From an uncultured Oscillospiraceae bacterium (GTDB taxonomy: Bacteria; Bacillota; Clostridia; Oscillospirales; Oscillospiraceae), in the NCBI GenBank assembly GCA_934636305.1, contig CAKUAM010000011.1, positions 1 through 41,043 on the forward strand: a DNA stretch of 41,043 nt, given 5' to 3'. This document shows positions 16,788 through 25,100 of this stretch, piece after piece. Below the pieces are notes generated by a model. That model had not been told where the DNA came from and did no database searches. It was given only the letters and a program-made list of their open reading frames with translations. Both the position numbers and the translations under genes were made by a program. Numbering within the stretch: the first letter of the stretch is position 1; each line of letters starts with the position of its first letter.

Positions 16788-18230
16788 ATGCACCCATCCA
16801 AGCAGCTGGCGCTTGACGCCATCGAAGAAAAAAAATCCGAAATTACCCAGCTCGCAGATCAGATCTGGGACTATGCTGAACTCTCTTTGCAGGAGTTCCA
16901 ATCTGCAAAGCTGTACTGCGATACGCTGCGGCGGGAGGGTTTTCACGTAGAGAAAGGCATCTGCAACATCGAGACCGCATTTTCCGCGTCCTACGGCTCT
17001 GGCCGGCCGTATATCGGGATTCTGGCTGAATATGACGCGCTGTCCGGCCTTTCACAGAAGGGCGGGCAGCTGACAGAGCAGCCGCGCGTGCCGGGCGGAG
17101 CGGGCCATGGCTGCGGACACAATCTGCTTGGCGCGGGTGCATTTGCCGCCGCGCTTGGCGTCAAGGCCTATCTGGAGAAAACCGGGCGCCCCGGCACCGT
17201 CATCCTCTACGGCTGCCCCGGCGAGGAAGGCGGCGCTGCCAAGGCATTTATGGCGCGCGACGGCCTTTGGACGCAGCTTGACGCTGCGCTCACCTGGCAC
17301 CCGGAGGACTGCAATGAGATTGTCACCGGCGGCTCCAACGCGTGCATTCAGGTACAGTACACCTTCCATGGCATTGCCTCCCACGCGGCCAATACGCCGC
17401 ATCTGGGCCGCAGCGCGCTCGACGCAGTGGAGCTCATGAACATCGGCGTGCAGTTCCTGCGCGAGCATATGACCGACGACGCACGCATCCACTACGCCAT
17501 TCTCGATGCCGGCGGCCGCAGCCCCAACGTCGTACAGAGTCAGGCAACCGTTCTCTACATGGTTCGCTCCAAGCATGTGGCGCAGGCCGTTGAGCTGCAG
17601 AAGCGCGTAGACAAGATTGCAGATGGCGCAGCCCTCATGACTGAAACAAGCTATACCCGCAAATTCATCGACGGCACCGCCGACACGGTCTCCAACCACA
17701 CGCTTGAAGCTGTCATGTACAAAAATTTTGCCGCGCTGGGTGTGCCGTCCTATACGCCGGAGGAACTTGCCTTTGCCAAGGAGCTTTCGCTGACCTATGG
17801 CAGCAATCAGGCCATCCCCGGCACCGGCAGCCGCATGTCCGCCGCCTACGCACACGATGTGAAGGCTATGCAGGCAAAATCCGGCCACGCCATGAATGAC
17901 TTCCTCCTGCCGCACTTCGAGGGTGACGCTTTCCGGGCAGGCTCCACAGATGTGGGCGATGTCAGCTGGCTGTGCCCCACTGTGCAGTGCAGCGTTGCCT
18001 CCATCCCCAACGGCTGCCCGGGCCACAGCTGGCAGCTCGTCTCCTGCGGAACGACCGAACTCGGCCATAAGGCCGCGCTGCAGGCCGGCCGCGTGATTGC
18101 CTGCACTGCTGTCGATCTTTTTGAGCAGCCGCAGCTGCTCCAGCAGGCAAAGCAGGAATTTGACCAGGCCACTGAGGGCGGCTACATCTGCCCCATTCCG
18201 GCGGACGCCGTACCGGTCGTCGCGGACTGA
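16788..18230 (+). CDS. M20-family amidohydrolase, AbgB-like (aminobenzoyl-glutamate / amidohydrolase type)
   Basis: The 480-residue protein belongs to the M20D peptidase-like amidohydrolases and resembles AbgB, the beta subunit of p-aminobenzoyl-glutamate hydrolase. Metal-binding blocks are ILAEYDALSG, GHGCGHNLLG, the catalytic GCPGEEGGAAK and WHPEDCN; a dimerisation domain follows (VQYTFHGIASHAANTPHLGRSALDAVELM); the last ligand region is ATDVGD-like (AGSTDVGDVSWLCP). It probably cleaves an N-acyl or aminoacyl amide in the cytoplasm. ATG 16788 follows GCAGGAGGT. It lies just after the importer terminator, so it is separately or weakly coexpressed; it could process imported conjugates, which is inference. 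An AbgA partner is not in the window. Confidence 0.9.
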   Translation: MHPSKQLALDAIEEKKSEITQLADQIWDYAELSLQEFQSAKLYCDTLRREGFHVEKGICNIETAFSASYGSGRPYIGILAEYDALSGLSQKGGQLTEQPRVPGGAGHGCGHNLLGAGAFAAALGVKAYLEKTGRPGTVILYGCPGEEGGAAKAFMARDGLWTQLDAALTWHPEDCNEIVTGGSNACIQVQYTFHGIASHAANTPHLGRSALDAVELMNIGVQFLREHMTDDARIHYAILDAGGRSPNVVQSQATVLYMVRSKHVAQAVELQKRVDKIADGAALMTETSYTRKFIDGTADTVSNHTLEAVMYKNFAALGVPSYTPEELAFAKELSLTYGSNQAIPGTGSRMSAAYAHDVKAMQAKSGHAMNDFLLPHFEGDAFRAGSTDVGDVSWLCPTVQCSVASIPNGCPGHSWQLVSCGTTELGHKAALQAGRVIACTAVDLFEQPQLLQQAKQEFDQATEGGYICPIPADAVPVVAD

Positions 18231-18249
18231 CACAGATACCTGTAAACAT

Positions 18250-18298
18250 AACAGGCGGCACTATGCACGAAGCTGCATAGTGCCGCCTGTTGTGTTAT
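18250..18298. terminator. strong terminator between convergent genes
   Basis: A perfect 18-bp stem (18250-18267 with 18274-18291, loop CGAAGC) is followed by GTGTTATTTTTAT. It serves the hydrolase gene on the plus strand and the ATPase remnant on the minus strand. Confidence 0.92.
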
Positions 18299-18300
18299 TT

Positions 18301-19245
18301 TTATAATACGTTTTTCTTCCTCCATTTCAATAAGAATGCCGAATTCAGAATAACCAGCACGCTGCCCGCATTGTGTACCAGCGCGCCAATCACAGGCTCC
18401 AGCGTTCCGAGTATTGCCAGGATAATTGCCGCGAAATTCAGCGCCATCGAGAACGTCATATTCAGCCGGATCATTGTCATCATACGCTGGGAAAGTGCCA
18501 GCAAATGCGGCAGCTCGCGGATTTCATCGCTGACCAGCGCAATATCCGCTGCATCAACTGCAATATCGCTGCCAACACCGCCCATTGCAATTCCCACGTC
18601 CGCCTTTTTCAGGGCCGGTGCATCATTGACACCGTCGCCGATCATACAGACCGGCTGCCCGGCCTGCTGTGCCGTGCCGATTTCCTTCAGCTTATCCTCC
18701 GGCAGGCAGTTTGCACGCACCTCCCGGATTCCCAGCTGCGCGGCAATGGTGCGCGCGGCGTTCTCATTATCGCCCAGCTGCATGATAAATGCCACCTCGC
18801 CAGCCGCAAACGCCTCTCCGATACAGACAGACGCAATAAGCGCCAGCGATACAAGCACATCTGCCTTTATATCGAATTCTGTGACAAGCCCAATGACCGC
18901 CTCCAGCGCAATCGGCATGCCGCATAAAATAATCGCTACCCACGCCAGATCAAAGGCCCCTGGCTACAGCTTCAGAAGGCTTGCTGCAAGCGCCGCACCG
19001 GACAGCACAAGCAGCACAATATCCTTTTTGGTGCCGCCAAGCTCCAGCAATCCCTGCAGCTTTTTCATAAGGTAACACCGCACAATTCGGCAAGCAGATT
19101 CGGCGAGAGATTTTTCGCCAGGTCAAGGTTTGAAACGTGCAGGAATCCTGTATGTATTTCAAGCTTTTCAAACCGCAGAATTGGTGGAAAAGATCCGGCG
19201 AAGCGCGTAGCCGCAATTGTGCGGTGTTGCCTTAAGCACTTTCAT
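18301..19245 (-). pseudogene. heavy-metal P-type ATPase remnant, broken three times
   Basis: The original start is ATG 19245 (MKVL) after GGGGGAGA. At codon 4 a 163-base element (19070-19232) is inserted; removing it with one TA restores the frame to MKVLMKKLQGLLELGG. Codon 39 of the restored frame is TAG (18964-18966). After the first membrane part (IKADVLVSLALIASVCIGEAFAAGEVAFIMQLG) the sequence jumps at about 18775 to the end of the P domain (DNENAARTIAAQLGI...GDGVNDAPALKKADVGIAMG). The actuator domain and the phosphorylated DKTGT motif are therefore gone. The C-terminal helices and stop remain. A metal-efflux ATPase needs DKTGT, so this is not functional. CsoR-like repressor sequences upstream suggest it once exported copper or a related metal. 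Confidence 0.9.
19070..19232. mobile_element. MITE-like element with 18-bp terminal inverted repeats, TA target duplication
   Basis: The ends read AGGTAACACCGCACAATT (19070 rightwards) and, on the other strand, AGGCAACACCGCACAATT (19232 leftwards), matching at 17 of 18 positions. TA dinucleotides border both sides (19068-19069 and 19233-19234), as for IS630/mariner-like insertions. The 163-base body has no transposase. Removing it and one TA restores the reading frame of the ATPase gene, strong evidence for insertion. Confidence 0.82.
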
Positions 19246-19280
19246 GTTCTCTCCCCCATTTCCTGCATGGTTTCGTCGCT

Positions 19281-19309
19281 ATTATACCTATAGGGATATA
19301 GGTTGTCAG
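19281..19309 (-). promoter_or_regulatory. promoter with CsoR-like operator for the ATPase remnant
   Basis: On the minus strand -35 CTGACA (19304-19309) and -10 TATAAT (19281-19286) are 17 bases apart. The spacer is filled by an inverted repeat ACCTATA-TCCC-TATAGGT (19286-19303), similar in layout to CsoR operators that overlap a promoter core. The operator looks intact although the gene behind it is broken. Confidence 0.65.
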
Positions 19310-19320
19310 ATCATAATTTA

Positions 19321-19352
19321 AAAAGCCCTGTGCGAAATGTGCACAGGGCTTT
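19321..19352 (-). terminator. terminator of the CsoR-like gene
   Basis: AGCCCTGTGC (19323-19332) pairs with GCACAGGGCT (19341-19350), loop GAAATGTG-like. On the minus strand it is followed by TTTTAAATT. Confidence 0.85.
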
Positions 19353-19370
19353 CTGCCAATGCGGCAGCTG

Positions 19371-19645
19371 TCATCCCATATTGGAAAAGCGTTCAACAGC
19401 CTTTGTAAAGCTTTCGATGGTCTTATCGGCGTCGCCATGCTCAATGCCGTCGCGCACGCAGTGCTGGATATGCCCTTCCAGCACGACCTTTCCGCAGCCA
19501 TGCAGCGCGGACTTGGCTGCGTTGATCTGCGCAAGAATATCCTCGCACGGCACATCCTCGTCGACCATGCGGTCAATGGCCTGCACCTGTCCAATGATTT
19601 TTTCAGTCTGCGATGCAGATTCTCTGCATCCATACATTGCCGCAT
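19371..19645 (-). pseudogene. CsoR/FrmR-type metal-sensing repressor, frameshifted in an A6 run
   Basis: The best start, ATG 19645 with AAGGAGG upstream, reads MRQCMDAENLHRRLKK and then leaves frame at six A (19598-19603). A shift of one base there continues as IIGQVQAIDRMVDEDVPCEDILAQINAAKSALHGCGKVVLEGHIQHCVRDGI. This is a CsoR-family protein with the Cu-binding Cys-His-Cys set (Cys in VPCED, His and Cys in GHIQHC). One added A would repair the gene. It may be a true mutation, a sequencing error in the homopolymer, or ribosomal slippage. An ATG at 19637 gives an 88-residue in-frame product but its ribosome site is about 15 bases away. It neighbours the broken ATPase, its likely target. Confidence 0.78.
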
Positions 19646-19673
19646 CACGCTGCCTCCTTGTTGATATGGAAAT

Positions 19674-19702
19674 AGTATACGTTCTGCTGCGCCGGTTGTC
19701 AA
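19674..19702 (-). promoter_or_regulatory. promoter of the CsoR-like gene
   Basis: On the minus strand a perfect -35 TTGACA (19697-19702) touches the stop codon of cbiB, and -10 TATACT (19674-19679) lies 17 bases downstream. Confidence 0.75.
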
Positions 19703-20668
19703 TTATCCAAACAGCACCAGCGCCTTCATGCCGCACAGTATGATAGCCGCCACAAGCGCCGCAGCGAACATCAGCCGGCACGCACGCGGGATATCCTGCG
19801 CTTCAATTTCACGCAGTGCATCGCCGATATACTGCTTTTTATGCAGCACGCCGTGGTACCATGCATCCCCGGCCAGCTGCAGCCGCAGAAGCCCCGCGCA
19901 GACAGACTCCGTCTGCGCGGAATTCGGGCTTGCGTGCTTGTATCGGTCGCGGCGGAAAATCCGCCAGCCGTTTTTCACATCCAGCCGCAGAAGCCATCCG
20001 CCCGCCAGCATAGCCAGCGCGGACAGACGCGCCGGCAGCCAGTTGAACACGTCGTCCAGCTTCGCCGCAGCAAAGCCAAAGTCGCGGTACGGCGGCTCAA
20101 TATAACCCAGCATGGAATCCATTGTATTGACTGCTTTATAGAAAAATCCCAGCGGCGCACCGCCGATTGCCAGATAAAACAGCGGCGCAATCACGCCGTC
20201 GGATGTGTTTTCCGCCACCGTCTCCACGGCCGCGCGCATTACGCCCTTCTCGTCGAGCCGCGCGACATCGCGCCCGACAATCCGCCCCACCGCCTGCTGC
20301 GACGCGGTAAGATCCCCTGTGCCAAGCGTCCGGTAGACCAGCATGCTCTCATCCCGCAGCGCGCGCGCCGCAAGGCACTGCCAGCACATGATGCTCTCAA
20401 TGGCAAGCCGCAGCCAGACGCTCACCTTCTGGCAGCCCCAGAGCAGCAGAATGGGCACTGCCGTCGAGACAAGCGCAACCACGAGCCACAGAACCGTACC
20501 GGCTGTGCGCTCACCGCGCGGCGTCGCCGGAAACCATTTCCGCAGCAGCCGCTCCAGCACCGAAATCAGCTTTCCGATGGCCATAACCGGATGCGGCAGC
20601 GTATGCGGATCGCCCAACAGCAAGTCCAGCACACATCCTGCCAGAAGCGCGTAAAAAGACCATCTCAT
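19703..20668 (-). CDS. cbiB: adenosylcobinamide-phosphate synthase CbiB/CobD
   Basis: The 321-residue membrane protein catalyses amide coupling of aminopropanol (or its phosphate) to adenosylcobyric acid in cobalamin synthesis. Diagnostic blocks are LAGCVLDLLLGDPHTLPHPVMAIGKLI at the N-terminus, AAVETVAENTSDGVIAPLFYLAIGGAPLGFFYKAVNTMDSMLGY in the middle and FNWLPARLSAL. About five membrane segments are visible. ATG 20668 follows AAGGGAG. No other cobalamin-synthesis gene is in the window, so it is either isolated or the rest is elsewhere. It lies downstream of the pilus operon with only a short terminator between. Confidence 0.94.
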   Translation of the reverse strand: MRWSFYALLAGCVLDLLLGDPHTLPHPVMAIGKLISVLERLLRKWFPATPRGERTAGTVLWLVVALVSTAVPILLLWGCQKVSVWLRLAIESIMCWQCLAARALRDESMLVYRTLGTGDLTASQQAVGRIVGRDVARLDEKGVMRAAVETVAENTSDGVIAPLFYLAIGGAPLGFFYKAVNTMDSMLGYIEPPYRDFGFAAAKLDDVFNWLPARLSALAMLAGGWLLRLDVKNGWRIFRRDRYKHASPNSAQTESVCAGLLRLQLAGDAWYHGVLHKKQYIGDALREIEAQDIPRACRLMFAAALVAAIILCGMKALVLFG

Positions 20669-20691
20669 GCGAATTTCTCCCTTCCAGGCGC

Positions 20692-20719
20692 AAAAGCAGC
20701 CGCGTCATGCAGCTGCTTT
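20692..20719 (-). terminator. terminator at the end of the pilus operon
   Basis: AAAGCAGC (20693-20700) pairs with GCTGCTTT (20712-20719). On the minus strand the stem ends in GGCTGCTTTTG, just after the last prepilin stop. The T tract is short, so some readthrough into cbiB is possible. Confidence 0.55.
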
Positions 20720-20722
20720 CGT

Positions 20723-21241
20723 TCAGCCTGTCTCCATTGTATCATCATTTGGGCTGTTTGTATTGAGTTTTTTTGCCTGAAATTCTGTTTTCGCCAGCAC
20801 GTCCTGCTGCGTTCTGTTTTTTATCGTGATTGTCACGTCAAACATCTGGGCAGGCTCGTCATAGCTGACCTCCACCGATGCCCGGATTCCATACGGATAT
20901 GCCTTCGACGGCAGAAGCTTGTGCCCGCCGAGCAGAACCTGCCCCTTCTCATCGGTGGTAAAGCCTGCATAGGCGTCCTCACCACCATATTTCTGGCTGA
21001 AAAAGCCGACCACGCCATCTTCCACCTGCATGGTTCCGGAGTAACGCAGCTCATCGCTTATGGTTGTTTTCAGCGTGGAGCAGAGCATCTGCGCCTCGGA
21101 ATACGACACGGATTTTGCATAGACGCGCTGCCCCATTGACACGCCGAGCGCCACGCACGCACTCACCAGCACAAGGACCACAATGGTGCACAGCAGCTCC
21201 GTCAGGGTGAAGCCGGCTGTCTGTCTGAGTTTCTTTGCCAT
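20723..21241 (-). CDS. minor prepilin (type IV pilin N-terminus)
   Basis: The 172-residue protein has a short basic leader (MAKKLRQTAG) and the processing site G-FTLTELLCTIVVLVLVSACVALGV, with Glu at mature position 5 as in normal pilins. PilD should cut before Phe and the hydrophobic helix would enter the pilus core. The rest is a small globular domain with no recognised fold. ATG 21241 follows GGAGG five bases upstream; GTG 21247 would be inside the ribosome site. It is the last gene of the pilus operon. With the two preceding short genes it resembles the minor-pilin sets (GspH/I/J/K or FimU/PilVWX) that prime assembly. Confidence 0.88.
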   Translation of the reverse strand: MAKKLRQTAGFTLTELLCTIVVLVLVSACVALGVSMGQRVYAKSVSYSEAQMLCSTLKTTISDELRYSGTMQVEDGVVGFFSQKYGGEDAYAGFTTDEKGQVLLGGHKLLPSKAYPYGIRASVEVSYDEPAQMFDVTITIKNRTQQDVLAKTEFQAKKLNTNSPNDDTMETG

Positions 21242-21253
21242 GCGCACCTCCGG

Positions 21254-21526
21254 TTATTTGTAAAACCGCAGCGTATTGTCATCCTGATACGTCTCGATCT
21301 CCACGCTGCATGTGCCGCTGCCAAGTCCTGTCATGGTCAGTGTCTGCGATGCCCCGGGAGCTGCATCATCATAGGAGAACGACAGATCGTAGCTGCGGAC
21401 TGCTGCATTCACCTTACTTGCCACGACGATGGCCGTCGTCAGGAACAAAAAAACCAGCGTGACGATCAGAATCGCCGTCAGTGTCTCTACCAGTGTCTCG
21501 CCGGCCTGACTGCGCAGCTTCTTCAT
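21254..21526 (-). CDS. short minor prepilin (PilV/GspI-like)
   Basis: The 90-residue protein reads MKKLRSQAG-ETLVETLTAILIVTLVFLFLTTAIV. The usual Phe/Met at mature +1 is Glu, while the Glu at +5 is kept, so the cleavage site is slightly unusual. The globular part is only about 55 residues and may form a small beta sheet. The start overlaps the upstream stop by four bases (ATGA), so translation is coupled. Position and size suggest a pseudopilin of the initiation complex. Confidence 0.82.
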   Translation of the reverse strand: MKKLRSQAGETLVETLTAILIVTLVFLFLTTAIVVASKVNAAVRSYDLSFSYDDAAPGASQTLTMTGLGSGTCSVEIETYQDDNTLRFYK

Positions 21527-22170
21527 GATATGTCCTCCTTGGTAATTGTGCCGCTGTCCCAGCGGATCGTCGTTTCAAGCACCTGCGTCTCCTTGCTGTA
21601 ATCCGCAGAATAGCTGGTCTGCTGGACATTCAGATACCCCTTCATGACCAGCAGCATCCGGCAAGTATTTCCCTGCGCGTTTTCATTCTCAAACACCATG
21701 CGCAGATCATAATAATCTCCGCCGCCATCACGCTTCTGACTCAGCGTCATGGTCACGTTCACCGGATCAAAGCCGTCTGTCTCCAGCCGCAGCGCATCCT
21801 TGGCATACGCCGTGTTTGTCTGCTGCACCCAGCCGATGGCCTCGTTCATGAGTTCACAAAACGGCTTGCCCTCTACCGGCGTCGGCGTTGTGGTGACCTC
21901 GGTTCTGCCGCTGGAATACCATGTTACCCGCGTCTGCGTGGAGCTGTATCCGCCGCTGCCGGTTTCGATGCTGCTGCGCACCAGCTCCGTCGCAGAGCTG
22001 ACTGTCAGATAGGCCTGCTGCTGGCGCCGGTCCGAGCGGACGCTGGCCGCCGCACTGACGGCAGCCGATACGATCACAACACTGACCATGATTGCCACAA
22101 GCAGCAGCAGTAAAGCCATCAGGATAGAGGCGCCGCACCGGCTATTCAGTTTTTCACGGATCGCCCTCAT
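21523..22170 (-). CDS. minor prepilin of PilX/GspK type (lacks Glu5)
   Basis: The 215-residue protein has a basic start (MRAIREKLNSRCG) and ASILMALLLLLVAIMVSVVIVSAAVSAAASVRSDRRQQ, a pilin-like helix after Gly that lacks the Glu at position 5. PilX and GspK proteins share this lack and cap the tip of the initiating pseudopilin complex. The rest has a Ser/Thr-rich middle and strands such as DYYDLRMVFENE and TQVLETTIRW. It lies between the giant prepilin and the short prepilin and overlaps the latter by four bases. Assignment rests on the N-terminus and gene position. Confidence 0.8.
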   Translation of the reverse strand: MRAIREKLNSRCGASILMALLLLLVAIMVSVVIVSAAVSAAASVRSDRRQQQAYLTVSSATELVRSSIETGSGGYSSTQTRVTWYSSGRTEVTTTPTPVEGKPFCELMNEAIGWVQQTNTAYAKDALRLETDGFDPVNVTMTLSQKRDGGGDYYDLRMVFENENAQGNTCRMLLVMKGYLNVQQTSYSADYSKETQVLETTIRWDSGTITKEDIS

Positions 22171-22185
22171 ATCGATTGCTCCTGT

Positions 22186-25100
22186 TTATGGTTGTCCGGT
22201 TTGTTCGTTTTGCTGTTCCGGGAGAATCCCATCCGGATCTCCGCTCTCATCATAGCTGTAGCTTGCCTCGATCTGCAGATCACTTGTAACAGGATCCGAC
22301 GGCAGATTCCAGCTCAGCGACGTGGGCACGCCATTGACGTGCAGATAATCCAGGGTAAGTACCGTTCCATACGGCACCTGCAGCGTTTTGATCGGTGTAT
22401 AGAAGTTTGGCAGATAGAATTCCACCTTGTACGTCGTCACCGTCAGCGTGCAGCCAATCGTCAGCGTGAACGAATCGCGCGGCTCACTGTCACCTCTGTG
22501 CACAGTCAGTACAAGCGTCGCATCGCCCGCCGCTGCCGAGCGGATCTCCACAGGCCGGCAGTCGTACACAGAGCTTGTCGCCGTATCGACTGTGCCGAGA
22601 ACGATCTCATATTGCGATGTATCAAGCGGCTGCTCCTCGCCGTCCAGGGTCAGTTCAGCGCTTTCAATTGTGAAGCTGTCCAGCCCTGCCGCGGCACTCC
22701 TGGTTGCATAGAGGAACAGAGGGCTGGAAATGCGCGGCGCACTGTCCGGCGTTGTATCGCTGCCGGCAATGACGCTGCCCTGCACCGCTGCCGGCACAAA
22801 TGCCTGATTGTAGACTGTACCGTCCGACAGGCCAATCACGCTCTGCCGGCAGGTTGCGCTCAGATGAATCGTCGCATAGACCGTCTCGTCCGGCTTTGCC
22901 GGATCCGGCATATATGTGCACGTGACGCGGATGGCCGCCTCGCCCGGGTAGAAGCCGCTGACATTCAGATTGAATGTGCCGTCGTCATTGCGGGTGATCT
23001 CCTCTGTGCATTCAACAATTGCCGTCTGGGAGCCGCCGTTATCCACATGCACATCCCATGTCAGTGCCGCATCCTCCGGCAATGCATTGCCTCTGGCATC
23101 CTTCACCGTCAGCGTTACGGGCGTTTTATCGCCCACACACAGCTGTACATTCGCCGGCAGCGCCGTGAGGTTCAGGCCCGCTGTTACCTGCAGACTCAGA
23201 TCCGCTGTGTAGCCGGTGGTGCCCAGCTGCGCACGCGCAATGACCATGCCGACGCTCTGTCCGCGGAAGGTAACCTCGTAATAGCCGCCCTGCGCCTGAT
23301 AGTCGCCGATGTCTGCCACAATGGCAGCGGCCGCAGTCCCATCCATCGCATTGCCGTCCTCGTCGAGAATCGTAATGGTTGGCTTCTGCGTCCCGGCCGA
23401 TACGCCCTGCAGATAGAGCTTCATTTTAAGCGTTCCGGACTCCGTTGTCTCGTCGCTGGCTGCCAGCAGATCGATCTCCGCAGCGTTGCTTTCCCAGTAC
23501 AGACCGATCTTCGGCCATGCACCATAATGGACATTGACTGTGCCGAACACGTCCTGCTGCTGCAGAATGGTCGGGAACGGGTAGTTCAGGCCCTGCAGCT
23601 GGGCATCGCCCCCCGGGAAGGAGTATTTGCCGTCGATGTTCGCACCGTTTTCCGTTTTGGTCACGCGGCCAAAGCCAATCTCCCCGGCCTGCAGATATTT
23701 GTTGAGCTGTGTCACAAGCGTGTCTGTCGCGCCGGACTGCTGCATATCGCCGTAGGCAAGATACGGATTCGTGTCATTATAGATCATGATTGCGCGGTTC
23801 TTTTCCTTGGCATTTTCATCCTTGCCCCAGCTGTTCATGTTCCAGCCGCTGCTCCAGTTCGGTTCCCCATAGTACGGACGGTATTCCTTCGTGTAGCGCT
23901 TATAGTCCTCGGAATTGACTGCCGTGGACTGCAGCGTATAACAGTTCTCAATGTAAATGACAGGGTTGTCCACCAGCCGGAAGTGGAACTGCATCTCGCC
24001 GTTGGAGGCAATGGAACATGAGCCCATGACCCACGTATCCCCATCCCACGACGGCACCTGGACAAAGCTGTAGCAGTTCTTTACATGCACCTCTTTTGTC
24101 ACGGAGCCAAGCAGGTTCATGAGGCTGCCCTCGTCACGCATGACGATACCGCCGACAATACCGCCGACCCAGATGCTTGTGCTGCTGCCCCAGTTCAGAG
24201 TATGCTTGTATACCTTTTTTGTACTGACAATCGAGCCGCCCGCATAGCAGTATGTCACGGTGCCGCGGCACACGCCGGCCACGCCGCCGACACGCAGGTT
24301 GTTCCACCCGATCCAGTAGCCTATGTCAAGCGTGATATCCGTTACGGCCGTGCAGCGCGTGATATCCATGTTTGTCGCGCCGACCAGACCGCCCACGCAG
24401 CCACCGCCCCAGCCCGGGCTGTAGGGGTTGGTATTGTTATTCGTCAGGTGTTCATAGCCCTTTGAACGCTGGTCAAGAATGGTGTAGCCGGAGACAGTGC
24501 AGTTTTCAAAGGCACTGTCCGCCTTCCTGCGGTTTGCCGCCAGACCGACCAGGCCGCCCATGCAGTACCAGTTACCGCCCTCCGGCATATTCCAGACCTT
24601 GTTGCCCCGATTGGAGTACAGAACAATGTTCTTGAGCTTTGCACCGATGGTCACGCCGAACAGGCCCAGGCACTGCGTCGTGCTGTGGATTTCAATATTC
24701 TTGATGGCATAGGCCTGCCCATCGTAGGATGAATCGAAATATGCCGCGTAGGGGTTGGAATACGCGGTGTTCAGTGCCTCAGAATTATCATACAGGCTGC
24801 CGATTGGCGTAAATAATGTACCGTCGCCCTCCGCGTAGGTATTGCCCTTTTCCAGATAAGAGTCCACATCGTGACTTTGTTTCCAATAGAGGTTTTTATC
24901 CTTTGCATCCAGATTATTATGCGGCGGCTCACTGTACACCAGATACGGGAAGCACGCGCGCGCCGGATTTCTGGACAGCGCCTCCGAAACCTCACTCTTT
25001 GTGATGGAGTAATCCGCCGTCAGCTTTTTATAGTTCCAGTTGATATACTGCAGCTGCGCCACAGAGCGGATCTGATAGGCGTTCGTCTCGGTGCCGGGCT

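Noticed and set aside
21254..22170. Possible type II secretion rather than type IV pilus
   Set aside because: PilT is present, PilM/N/O occur in pilus order, and there is no secretin or GspC/D gene, so a type IV pilus is the better reading.
22192..24021. 609-codon plus-strand frame opposite the C-terminal part of the giant prepilin
   Set aside because: It has no ribosome site and a low-complexity composition; it is a shadow of the minus-strand gene.
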